From: Cyathus striatus
Taxonomy: Eukaryota; Basidiomycota; Agaricomycetes; Agaricales; Nidulariaceae
Assembly (NCBI GenBank): GCA_025738555.1
Contig: JAOVFP010000010.1
Span: 3,348,001-3,412,000, forward strand
Length of the DNA stretch: 64,000 nucleotides
Direction of reading: 5' to 3'
Part shown: positions 42,483 through 53,248 of the stretch, one piece after another
How the letters are laid out: every line of letters begins with the position of its first letter
Position numbering within the stretch: position 1 is the first letter of the stretch
Notes under the pieces: model-generated
The model's input: only the letters and a program-made list of their open reading frames with translations
Database searches by the model: none
What the model was told of the DNA's origin: nothing
Translations under genes and position numbers: made by a program

Positions 42483-43535
42483 ATGATCCATACTCCATTT
42501 GCCTCTGCTTCTGCTTCTGCCAAATTGCTCTATGAAGCAATAAAGAAATTCAACAAATCAGTCACTGATAATCTTAAAAGTTCTACCATTTGTAGAATTC
42601 TGTTTGAATTGGAGCAACAGCTGAGCAACAGCTGGTATTTCTTTGTACCATTCTTTGTTGATAATCTTAAAAGTTCTACCATTTGTAGAATTCTGTTCGA
42701 ATTGGAGCAACAGCTGGTATTTCTTTGTACCATTCTTTGTTAATATTTTATTACTGATATAACTTTGTTCTAGACTTCCTTTTTGGACACCTTAAAGAGT
42801 GATGAACTCCTTTTAAATTTGAAAGAATACTAGAACCTGGCATTTACTGCTAGGGAATGTTTCCACACTTTTCAGAATTCAATTGACAAGGAGTTTGAAA
42901 AGCCTTCTTTGTACTTCGATCTGGCTACCTTTTGAATTCATACTCTAAAGAGAGTCACAGGAAGAACTGAATTTTTTAAACAAAAGATATGTTTTTATTT
43001 TATCATATGTCTTAAATTTCGGAAATTTTAATTATATAAGATTCTAAAAAATTCAAAACCATTAAGTCCAAAGCTATAATTGATGACAGTAATGTTGAGA
43101 TTATCACAAAGTCCTCCATTATTGAGTTTGGTATGTTATATTCATATTTATAATTATTTTTCATTTATGAATCTATTTTCAGAAGAAGCATCTTTGAATG
43201 CTCTGGAGAAGGCTGGAGATGCTTACAAGGGGTTCCTTAACCAGGCCAGTACTGCTGTTTTTAATTAGTACTTATTGCACCTTTTTCAAGCTACTTTGGA
43301 TGCTTGTGCAAAGGTTGCACAAGCCAGTACTAAAGTTGACAGAGATGCTTACAAGGGGTTCCTTAACCAGGCCAGTACTGCTGTTCTTAATCAGTACTTA
43401 TTGCACTTTTTTCAAGCTACTTTGGATGCTTGTGTACTAAAGTTGACAGCCTTTTTAATTAGCAGAGGGAGGTCCAGAACCTTCTTTAGACTTGCAGTTT
43501 TGCTTCTTCATCTAAATAGTTTTATGTATCTTTAG
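42483..43535 (+). pseudogene. Unidentified multi-exon gene remnant with internal duplications
   Basis: Coding-like blocks: KLLYEAIKKFNKSVTDNLKS (42483-42740), FLDTLKSDELLLNLKEY and FTARECFHTFQNSIDKEFEK (42776-42940), and SLNALEKAGDAYKGFLNQAS, VAQASTKVDRDAYKGFLNQA (43180-43530). An 82-92 bp segment is duplicated at 42567/42659 and a 127-bp segment at 43218/43345. In the second pair one copy has TAG where the other has CAG. No domain was recognised; it may belong to an unknown element. Confidence 0.35.
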
Positions 43536-45235
43536 CATCTTAAAGAAATATAAGGTAGTAATTCATAATACTACCATGTATTACAGTTTTTATAAGAATA
43601 AAGACAGCTTATTTTTCCTTAATATTTCATTTTAATTTAAGTTAGTGAAGTATTTTAGTTAAGATTCCATGCAAAATTTAATCTTTCATGCACCAAACTT
43701 GTCAATATCTTTGTTAAATATTTTATACAAGTTATGGGAATGTAACTATATTAGAAACACTTCAATTCTGTATTTTCTTAATGTATTCATAATTATTCTT
43801 CATTAAAATATCAGGCTGCATTGAACTAAAACAATATTTCATTATCAATAAATTGTAATTAGTAGTTACAATGGAGTTGTTGTTTGAAAACGTCATTTGT
43901 TCATTTAGTCATTTTCATGTACCAAGTATTTCATTGCCACAAATTGAATCCAAATGAATAATTTGGCCATTTATGAATCTGGTATGACAGAAGTGTCATA
44001 TCAAGAACTTAGATGTCAAAGCACTTGACAGAATCGGCTGCTGGTTATTGAAATGTAGTGGAGTTGAACTGTCATGAATTAGTGCTAGTTTTGAGTAGCA
44101 ATGGTTACTAAGTCTTTGACAGATCAGCAATTTCGGACTGTGCAGTACTATTTATTTAATAAAGTAGCCTAACTGTCCTTTAATTCAATTGGTGGCTATG
44201 CTTGACATATTTGTTATAGTTTGAGTTGGTAATTTATTCCTGGCGCTTACCAAGGCTAAACTCAATTTCTGAACCATTTAAATATGTGCTAGCTAGCATG
44301 AATTCCAAAGTCATTCCCTTACCATCATCACCTTTTTTTACATTCATTACAATGTCTACTTGTTATTTCATTTCAACTACAATGCTCATCTGCATTCTTT
44401 CAGAATGTCTCAACTCTCCCTTTTTAGTCCTTCATTCTGATGCTCTTACCACTTTACTCTTTGAATGCTGGTCATGATCATTTCTCTCGATTGACACCAC
44501 CTTCAAGTTTCATTATACAAGGAAGTCCATCAAATGTGAAGGTGGAAATATTTCATTCCTTATGCATGAGAACATGATGGTATTTTGAGATGGAGACCAC
44601 TTCAATGAATTCTGGATTTTTTGGAACTCTGTCTATGTTGGGTCATTGTGGGTTAGACAAGGAAGAACCAAGTTTTTTCCCAAAGACAAGTCCCAGTCAG
44701 AAGGATCCTATTATTGGCTGGATCTAATCTGTCAATCATCACATATGCCTTTTTTTTCTTTCTCTTATAATAATTTCGTAACTGACTTATTTTTAGCCAA
44801 TTAGAAAATTTTCTCCTCATGTTTTCTCTTTTCATTTATCATAATGTAACTTAGTTTATACATTCTAGCAGCTTTAAATACTTTATTATTTTCATAAATA
44901 GTTGAAAACAATCATATGTCATTTCTGCAGATTTTCTAAGTGATTGAGTAAGCTCCAGTCAAAAAGGTATTGAATTGAGCAAAGGTAGATTAGTCAGCAA
45001 TCAGAACTTTGATGATATGTGATATGTTACTGTTCTTTTTCAAACCACATCATGTGTACTTCAATTCGGCTCTTCTATTATAAGAACTTCTGACTTTTCA
45101 TTAGGTCATTTCCTCACTTCTCTTTTTCATTCACACTCAGAGCTCTTATTGCAATGCTCACTTCTACTATTTTTTTCAATATCTATAAGATTACTACTCA
45201 AGAAATCACCCTCAATCCATTCCAGTTTGAAGTTA
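43536..45235. other. AT-rich stretch, source of the copy at 55.6 kb
   Basis: Plus-strand traces at 44226-44520 look partly coding. Parts 43640-44000 and 44630-45090 recur, diverged, at 55610-56125. Confidence 0.45.
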
Positions 45236-45237
45236 TA

Positions 45238-45600
45238 GAGAGCTGACTTCCTTGATCCCGATACCAGTTGTTGCCTCAAGATTCCTGGTCAAATTGTCCA
45301 GCATGTTGATCACAATAAGTGGGAATTAGTGCCAGGTGGAGAGGTGTTTATCAGAGACATGGAGTTTAGGCAGCGGTATGTCATTTGGTTGAATGGAAAG
45401 CAAGTTGGTTGGCTTTTTTGTGCTGAGGCCACCATTCAACACCCTGAACTGGCATACATCCCTCAATTCACTCTCCATGTGGCTCAAACTCCACTCATTT
45501 CTCCAGTCAGGAAAATTCCCCAATTTCATTGCACTTTGAGAGATTATGTGTTTGACATTTGGTATGGAATGTTTTCATGCTTTGGTAAGTCATCTTTTAT
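45238..45600 (+). pseudogene. Unidentified coding block
   Basis: An open plus-strand frame (ELVPGGEVFIRDMEFRQRYV, IWLNGKQVGWLFCAEATIQH, FTLHVAQTPLISPVRKI) of about 110 codons with normal composition. No family recognised. It ends in AT-rich sequence. Confidence 0.3.
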
Positions 45601-45886
45601 TCTTACTTTAGTATTCATTACTAATTTATTTTTCATTAGCTTATTAAATGCATTCTGTAAGTTATGTTTATGTATATCTTATCTCCTCATGCTAATTATT
45701 AATTTCGTTAATTATCTTATTTATTCAATGTAAATTAGTTACTATAAATTTGTTATTGTGATAGCTTTTTATAAATTTGTCTTGAGGTGAAATATTATTC
45801 TCTACAGGACTATCTTGTAATAGTTTTAAACCCTTCTTAGATAAATTAATAAAATTATAGATATTCTTAGGCAGTTCTATTTGCCT

Positions 45887-47400
45887 TCATGCATAGTAAG
45901 AAATCACACACAATGCTGCAAACTTATTCTGAGCAACTGAACCATTAAGTTCAGCTAATATGTATGCACCTCCTTTTCCTCTAGAGATTACCATTATAGG
46001 TCCTAAAAATCTCAGTTTCATCTTTTGATTATTTGAAGTTTCTATTATAGAATTCCTTACAAGTACTAAGTCCCTAGGTTTAAATATATACTTCTTTATT
46101 TTAAACCTGTTAGCTATTTCTAGACATCGAATTCTATTCATTTTTTCTTTTGTGATCTGCTCTCTCATTTGTTCAATATGTGCTGTATGTTTAGCCAGTG
46201 CTTGTACTTTCAGTCCAATTAATTTATTAGTTGTAATTGGTCTGCCTGGCCATTGTACTAACCAAGTTGCTTCTTGCAGATTAAGAGGGAGAATTGGATG
46301 CGCTCCAGTAACCATAAAGTATGGTGAACACCCAGTTCCTTTTCTTATGGAAATGTGATCAGCCCATAGTGCATGGTGTAGATGCCAGTACCATCTATTT
46401 AATTCACTATTTGTGACTTTATACAAAATCTGCTGCAAATCCCAATGTGCTCTTTCAACTTTTTCATTAGCAGAAGAGTTATATGGTGAAATTGAAATTC
46501 TTTTCACATCATAATTGTCCTGAAGCCAATGAGTAGCATTAATAAATGCTCCTGCATTATCTGTAACAATTTCTCTTATACACCTCCCTATCAGCACATA
46601 ATATCTTCAAAGAGCCAGCTACCAATGGTTTCTGCTGTCTGTCTTCTTAATGCTCTTGCCTCAACCCAAGAAGATAATGAACATTGTCCTTGTATGATAA
46701 ACTTACATCCATTTAAATGTGGTGTCATATGCATGATATCAGTGTGTAGTACTTGAAATATTGATGGTGTGTGTGTTACAACTAGTTGAGTTTCTATCAA
46801 AAACTTTTGTCGCTTCTGACAAATATCACAAGTTTTTACATACCAAGCAATGTCTCTTTCCATTTCTGGCCACCAAAATTGCTGTGCAATTAATCTATTA
46901 GTAACATACACACCTCTATGTCCAAGATGATCATGTACTGCTGATATCATATACATGTGATATTCTTTACCAACTACAAGTTGATGTTCATTTCCATTAT
47001 TCTTTCTATAAAATTGTCCATTCATTATGAAGAAATAACTGGCTGTTCTAGTGAATGACAAGTATTTCTTATCAGTCATATTAGCTGGTCTTTCTTGCTT
47101 GCTGCTTTGCAGCCATTCTTTAATCTTTATTAACTTCATGTCAAATTCTTTTGCACTCCCACTTCTCATATCTTCTGGATATTCTTGTTGAATATCAGGA
47201 TCATACTTTAGCTCTAGATCTGAAATTACTGGTTTAGACATATGAACAAAAGTAAGGTATGTTTTGGTTTCAGATGAACACTCTGAATGTGACATTATTT
47301 GTTGTCGCACTAAGTCATCCTTTTCTGATTCCTCTTTTGCTAAGCCTAACTCATGCTTAAAATTATAAATGTCTCTAGCTAAACCTTGGTAAAATCCAGT
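45887..47400 (-). pseudogene. Ty3/Gypsy integrase
   Basis: The frame from 47310 has the zinc-binding region HDHLGHRGVYVTNRLIAQQF, WWPEMERDIAWYVKTCDICQ (H-H-C-C) and the first catalytic Asp (HTDIMHMTPH). A one-base shift at about 46593-46610 leads to the second frame with IREIVTDNAGAFINA (second Asp), NSSANEKVERAHWDLQ (Glu), and the C-terminal beta domain (FKPRDLVLVRNSIIE, FLGPIMVISRGKGGAYILAE). All three catalytic residues are retained. Integrase joins element cDNA to the chromosome. The copy belongs to the same pol as the RT at 47408-49460. Confidence 0.93.
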
Positions 47401-47407
47401 TCTAGAA

Positions 47408-49460
47408 TCAATATCCCCATAGTAAATATTTTTCTTCTTCTAGAATCATGTGCAAACTACATAGTTCTCTCTTTGGTTGAGAATATCTTTGTTGTCTTGG
47501 ATCTAGTTGGATAGATCCAAACTTAACATAGTGTACTTTCTTTGGATCATTTTCATCTCTTTGATAGATGTAATACCCTGCTGCTCTCCAAGATGTATCT
47601 ACTGCAAGAACTACTGGTTCTTTACTTGAATAGTCAGGATTCCTAGTGGGAAAGCAATGTTGTACTGCTTCTTTAATCACATTTTGAGATGCTTGTTCTT
47701 TTTCACCCCACTCAAATATTGCATCCTTCTTGAGCAAATCATAGAGTGGTCCTGCCATTAGTGAGAAGTCAGGAATGTGATTTCTACAACGAACTACAGT
47801 TCCCATAAATGCTCTAACATCACTAACATCCTTCAAAGGTCCCCAGTTGAGAATTACATCAATTGTCTTTTGAATTGGCATTTTCCCTCTATAATTGCAA
47901 TCATATCCAACTACAGTAATTGTCTCAGCACAGATCACTACTTTAAGACCTGAGAAAGTACCATTTACATATTTCATTCTCTGTAAAACCCTGTTAATAT
48001 TGTTCATATGCTCCCAGACAAATTGTCTGATTCCAGAATTTTCAGGTATCATTTCATATGAGCCATCTTCCTTTTCATATCTTGTTGCTGGACCTCTTAC
48101 AGGTGCATCATCCACATATAGTTGTGTATATTCTGATATTTCATCTTGCAGAATATATGTAACATCATCATGGAAAATTGGTACTGAATTGGTCTATCCC
48201 ATTGGTAAAGTTACTAATCTTAAAGCTCCAAAAGGTGTCTGAAAGGTAGTTAAATTCCTTGAATTATCTGCCAACACTCTTTCATTATAGCCAACATAAA
48301 GGTCTAAAATTCCTCCACATGCTCTTTCTGCAAAATGACTAGCAAGTTTCTGAGTAGCTGATGGTAAATCTGAATGTGCAATTGTAACTGCATTTAATGA
48401 TTCAAAACTATGAACTAGTCTAAGACTCTTTCCATCCTTCTTAACTACACAGAACCACCTTAACGTGTAAGATGAATTGGATGGTTCATATACTCCAGCT
48501 TCAATCTTGATCTTAATAATTCTGCATACTTCATCATAAATTGCCAGTGGTATTGGAATATTCTTAATTACTTAAGATTTATAAGGAATAGTTGGCATTT
48601 CCACTGGTGGAAAATACTCCTTCTTAAAACTACTTCATTCAGAATCATCCCAAGCAAAAGTTTCATTTTGTTCCATCATTAAATGATGCATTAATTTTCT
48701 TTCTTCAGAAAGGAGAAAATTATCTGAATGCACATTATCAATCTTTGTCTTTCTTTCTTCTGTGTAACGCCCAGTAGGAATGAAATCAGTTCGATTAAGA
48801 TTAAGTTATGGCAAATCTGCTAAAGAATCACCTTGTATATCTCTTTTTATGTGAAATTGTTCAGATAATTCTGCTAACACAGGCTCAACTTTTACACCAA
48901 CTGGTTTGTATTTCTTTTCAGTAAACACTTCAATCTTCTTAGGTATGTTATATTTTTCTGTTTGTACAGTTGCATTATTCATTTTTCTTTTTGAAGAAGC
49001 AACAAATTCATTCTAATAGCTTTTCTTTCCTTTCATCTGTTCCAAGTGAAACTGTAATAGAACTTTGTCATTAGATGAATATGCTGTATCATTTAAAAAA
49101 AATTTCAAGTACAAATACTGTAATTCTGTCTTGATAAAGCTATCTTTTTTCAGTTCTACATATCCTTCAATACTCATTTTTCCATTTAAATCTTCAGTTA
49201 TCATTAATTCTAACTCTCCTTGATCATCCATTAAATCCTTGAGTTGAACTGAAAATTTTGTCTTTCATTTCTTTTTATTATTGTTGGCTTCTCTCCTCTG
49301 GCATAAATAGAAATAACACATCTTTCTCCTGTATTTGGATCCTTAATTGTCACAGATTGAGCATCATCTATATAATTCTTTATTTCACTTTCTGTCAAGC
49401 AGTCAAATGAATGTCCCATCAATATCTTGTAGAGTGGGTTAAATACAACATGAACTTCCA
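47408..49460 (-). pseudogene. Ty3/Gypsy protease end, reverse transcriptase and RNase H
   Basis: From 49460 downward: EVHVVFNPLYKILMGHSFDC (linker after protease), FAWDDSE, EYFPPVEMPTIPYKS, the RT core RIIKIKIEAGVYEPSNSSYT, VKKDGKSLRLVHSFESLNAV, FQTPFGALRLVTLPMG, LYVDDAPVRGPATRYE (YVDD at about 48106-48117), then RNase H (VVLAVDTSWRAAGYYIYQRD, YSQPKRELCSLHMIL). Several stops occur upstream of 48116, for example in PMG*TN and DDSE*SS, all separable by single changes. This is a different lineage from the YMDD chromovirus at 3517-8670. Confidence 0.92.
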
Positions 49461-49463
49461 TAT

Positions 49464-50459
49464 AGAACCTATGTATGTATATAGCATGCCAGAAGATCAT
49501 CATATGGGACGACTTCAATCTATAACTGCTGTGTGGCTTGTGGAAAGGTCCATGAAGTCAACAACAGATTCAAAAAAGTTAATTTTTGATGAAGTTAATA
49601 TACCATGAAAGCTATATGCAAAAGCTTCTCTCAATTCCAAAAATAAGACTTCAGCATGTCCACTCAGTAAGCAGAATAGATGGAGTGCTAGACTCAATAA
49701 TCCTCAACTGTTATGTCTAATATCAAAAAACCCCACATTGTTTTCCCCTCAATCACAAGTATGATTCAATACCTCCACAGTCCATCCTCAACTGTTATGT
49801 CTAATATCAACAAACCCCACATTGTTTTCCCCTCAATCACAAGTATGATTCAATACCTCCACAGCAGGAACCAACCAATTGTCACCCCCTCAGAGCCAAC
49901 ATGAGCAAAAGAAGTATTGCCCAAATCATGTATCATCACCTGAGCCCAGGAATCCTTGGGTAAAAGGGGCAATATCACAGGATATTGAGATCTCATCACT
50001 AAAAGAAACTCCAGGAAAAGAGAGTTATATCCCAGTGGATGCACATAAAACACAGTGGAGGGAAAATTTAAATGAGACTCCTGCTTTTAAATGAGATGAA
50101 GTGAAACCAGCTAAAGGATTTGTTCATCAAAGTGAATTATCAAACTATTCTGAGAACATCCAAAGATGTAGCATATAATTTACAGGAATGTCTCAAAGTC
50201 AAAAATTCAGCCACACCTGCCAATCCAAATAAAACATCACATTACATATATTATAATGAACCCTATTCTCTAGTTGCTGCAGCTTCCATTCCAAGAAGCA
50301 GAGACAAAGGGCCCCTCATCAAAATTAAGCTTTACTATGGAAATGAAGAAGTGCAGGCAGTAATTGATACAGGATCACAACTTAACATTATCAATGAACA
50401 GTTAGCCAAGAAATTCATTCACCTTTCTATGGATGTCTCCTAAGCAGTCACCATGACAG
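49464..50459 (+). pseudogene. Gypsy gag end and aspartic protease
   Basis: The reading EPMYVYSMPEDHHMG, LVERSMKSTTDSKKLIFDEV matches the end of the gag at 12584-14425. Then DIEISSLKETPGKESYIPVD, VAYNLQECLKVKN, and the protease KGPLIKIKLYYGNEEVQAVI with DTGSQLNIINEQLAKKFIHL (active site DTGS at about 50370). An 84-bp tandem duplication lies at 49702-49868. The frame breaks off at the inserted tRNA-bearing element at 50460. The piece is in opposite orientation to the pol at 45887-49460 and joined to it at about 49462. Confidence 0.85.
49702..49868. repeat. 84-bp tandem duplication inside gag
   Basis: Two copies of a unit containing TATGTCTAATATCAA and CCCCTCAATCACAAGTATG. It keeps the frame (28 codons). 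Confidence 0.88.
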
Positions 50460-50677
50460 TGTTAAAACTATTGGACTGGATAAGAATTGAACCTGTGACC
50501 ACCCATACTCATGACTAGGTGCTCTTCCAACTGAGCTATCAGCCCTTGCCTATACACAAGCAAGAACAAGTACTTAACTAGTTGAGTGGACTACCAAGCT
50601 TGTCACTATGGCAGGGGTACTGTAATATAATACACCCCCATAACCCAGTCAAGGCTGTCAACCTTGCCAATCCAACA
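50460..50677 (-). mobile_element. 218-bp LTR-like element carrying a tRNA-like sequence
   Basis: The insert starts TGTTAA and ends CCAACA on the plus strand (TG...CA ends on either strand) and is flanked by GACAG (50455-50459 and 50678-50682). Removing it with one GACAG restores the protease frame (AVTMTDTNGSEGMLAGLIEN). On the minus strand it holds a 73-nt tRNA-like unit at 50545-50473 followed by TTTT. Size and ends fit a solo LTR of a very small retroelement (TRIM/SMART type) or a tRNA-derived SINE-like element. Confidence 0.85.
50473..50545 (-). tRNA. tRNA-like sequence, degenerate
   Basis: Exactly 73 nt. GGGCTGA pairs with CCAGTCC at six of seven positions; the D stem GCTC/GAGC is perfect; the A box TAGCTCAGTTGG is canonical; the B box reads GGTTCAATTCT, one change from GGTTCGA. 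The T stem has one mismatch. The anticodon stem pairs poorly (CCTAG/TATGG), so the anticodon cannot be fixed; CAT is the likeliest. TTTT follows. It is probably a pol III promoter relic rather than a working tRNA. Confidence 0.5.
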
Positions 50678-52900
50678 GACAGACACAAATGGTAGTGAAG
50701 GAATGCTAGCTGGACTTATAGAGAATATTGAATTAACAAGTGGAGGACTATCTACATGAGCCAACTTATATATAAAATCAGGAACCCCCTTTGAAGTACT
50801 TTTAGGTCACCCATGGCAATAAGATCATAAAGTATCTATTGAAGAATGCAATGATAGAACATATATTCACATTACAGATCCTCATCCTGGTGGTAGACAA
50901 TATGAAATATGTGCACTGCAGGAAGAAAACTTTGCTAGATTATCCAGAAGACAGGCATATGCAGTAGTCACAGATAAAGAAACATCTATTCCATCTCACC
51001 AGCCCCAAGATAATCCATTGGTCACTCCTATTGCATCAGCAGAATCACCTATACCTGCCTATAGTCCATTAGTCATAGGTGTTACATCACCAGTAGCACT
51101 TAAAGCAGAAGAAAAGGACATAGTAATAGACTATTTGTCATCACCAAACTTAATTTCCAGACCAGATCAGCCAGTGGAGATTTCGCTTACATCAGCAGAA
51201 AACATTGGCATTATTCCCTTGGAAAACAATGCAAGAATTGAATTAAACAATTCTTGTAATTGGAAAACTATTGTCTTTGAGCCACCTGACTACAATGAGG
51301 CTAATTATAGCTTATTCAATGACAATGTAGAAATCTATTTTAATAATTCTTTGAATTATAACAATGATTTTACTGTGGAATAATAGAAAAAGCGGAATAA
51401 TGACATAGTGCAGCAATGTTCCCATGATAATTATAAGGATAATGAATCACCAAAATCACAGTCCCACTTGGAAAATTCACACAATGACATTATGTCATGA
51501 GAACTACCTGATATGGATGATCACACAGAATTTTGGTTGGAAAAATTGAGATGTGCACTTCTAAAGGAGAAATTTAAGAGAGATTTAAATAGAAAAATAT
51601 GACATAGAGACTACAGATAATTCAGAAAGTCACTCCTAGCACCACCAGCACTCAAGCCAAAACAGTATTACCTACCATACACATTCCTTAGCCAGCCAGT
51701 TACCAGAATGCCTACCATGCTGCTCAATGATGACCCCTTGGTACTTGGCAATAGAACTGCCACCAAGCAACATTGGCAACAGGACCCCTTTTGAGATTAT
51801 CAGAGACAGTGTCAATGTGGCCCAGAGCTGCCAATCAGATTGGAGAATGTCTGATTTCATTAGGCCCAATACCCTTTCCATCCCATCTACTGTATATTTA
51901 GGCCACAGATGTGATATTCACTCAAATCCCATTGAGGAATTCATCACTATGAATGCCAAGCTCTCTGTTCACAATAGTAAGACAGGTACACATGCAGAGT
52001 TCTTTGGCCATGCACACATAACCTTCTATCCAGAGCCAGAACTCAAGCATGATTGACTGTGGGAATTGAATCTCCCAATACAGACAAATTTTCAGTGGGA
52101 GGTGATCTCTCATTACTATAATACTCAGGACTTCACCAACCCACATGATGACCCCCCTTTTCATCCTTCCCTTGTCCCAGCTTGTCTCAATCCATTCTGT
52201 GCTTCTCTCCTTCCCAAATTTTCAGATTTTTGCACCTTTTCTGGCAACTGATGACTCAATGAAGACATCACTTATGTAAACCCTGCAAATGATTTTGTAG
52301 ATCACCTTGCCATCCTCCTCAACCATGACCATAATGGAGTAATACCCAAACTCAGCAAGATTGCATCTCAAGATATCCAACTAGTCACTCATGCTGAATT
52401 TGAGCTCTTACAACGAATTGGAGATGTAATCTTGGGCTTGAGTAGCTCATGGCAGAATGGAATCCCCTTGCCTGAGGACCTAGTTTAGAGACAAATGGTC
52501 TGGTCTACTGGCAATGGTACATCCTACACTTCATACCAAGATGTAAAGCATGTATTTTCATTTGCATGCAAAACTTGGCCAGAAGAAATGCATGCTGCCA
52601 GCCCTCCTATCATTGTAGAGACTTGCCCTGCTTCTCTTATTATCAATATTCCTACTCTTAATGAGATTGGCTCAGACTGGAGCTCATCCCCATCATACTC
52701 ACCTGTCTCAGACCCCTTGCTTACAGACAATGATGCCATATCCAATATATTAAGCTATAATTCATTTTTAATTTCTTCCTCCCCAGAACTCAAAAACGTG
52801 GTTTTACCTCCCACTCTTCCTCCCTCTCCTCTCCACCACACACAATCCACCTCAAACATTATCACTATCAAGAAATCTTTTCACCTGTTTCATTCCTTGC
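50678..52900 (+). pseudogene. Gypsy protease end and long unclassified gag-pol tail
   Basis: After the insertion the reading continues: GMLAGLIENIELTSGGLS, ANLYIKSGTPFEVLLGHPWQ, ECNDRTYIHITDPHPGGRQY, then an Asn/Pro-rich region (51018-51383) and, from 51727, a set of coding blocks in shifting frames (DFIRPNTLSIPSTVYLGHRC, NLPIQTNFQWEVISHYYN, FVDHLAILLNHDHNGVIPKL, EFELLQRIGDVILGLSSSWQ, EEMHAASPPIIVETCPASLI). RT is not reached. The last part is uninterrupted for 146 codons (52495-52935, its end in LTR sequence). Single TGA/TAG stops and shifts separate otherwise coherent blocks. Confidence 0.65.
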
Positions 52901-53248
52901 TGTTAGTGACAGACAAGTTAAATGTTCAAAGTTGAACTTAAATATTTGAATATAGAAAGAGGAATGACTCTTATTGCTCATCTGGAATAAACTAGAATAA
53001 GAATAGCAAATTACTGACTAGAAAGACCATATTATCGCATGTAATACTACCTACACTACAACACATGTAACTGTACTTCTACATTAAGAACTCATGTTAA
53101 ATATATAGCCAAACTGTGTAACTATGTCTGTAGACTTGATGAGTAATGTATGTTGATACACATAGTGTCTGCATTGTGAGTTATGTGACTAATTACATGA
53201 CATAGATAAGATTAGATAATAGATTAAATAAGGAGTGAAATTTTAACA
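52901..53248 (-). repeat. LTR of a second, older chromovirus copy
   Basis: 348 bp, TGTTAGTGACAGAC start and TTTTAACA end, clearly homologous to 3517-3889 but with many changes and small deletions. It is followed by the same polypurine tract. Confidence 0.9.
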
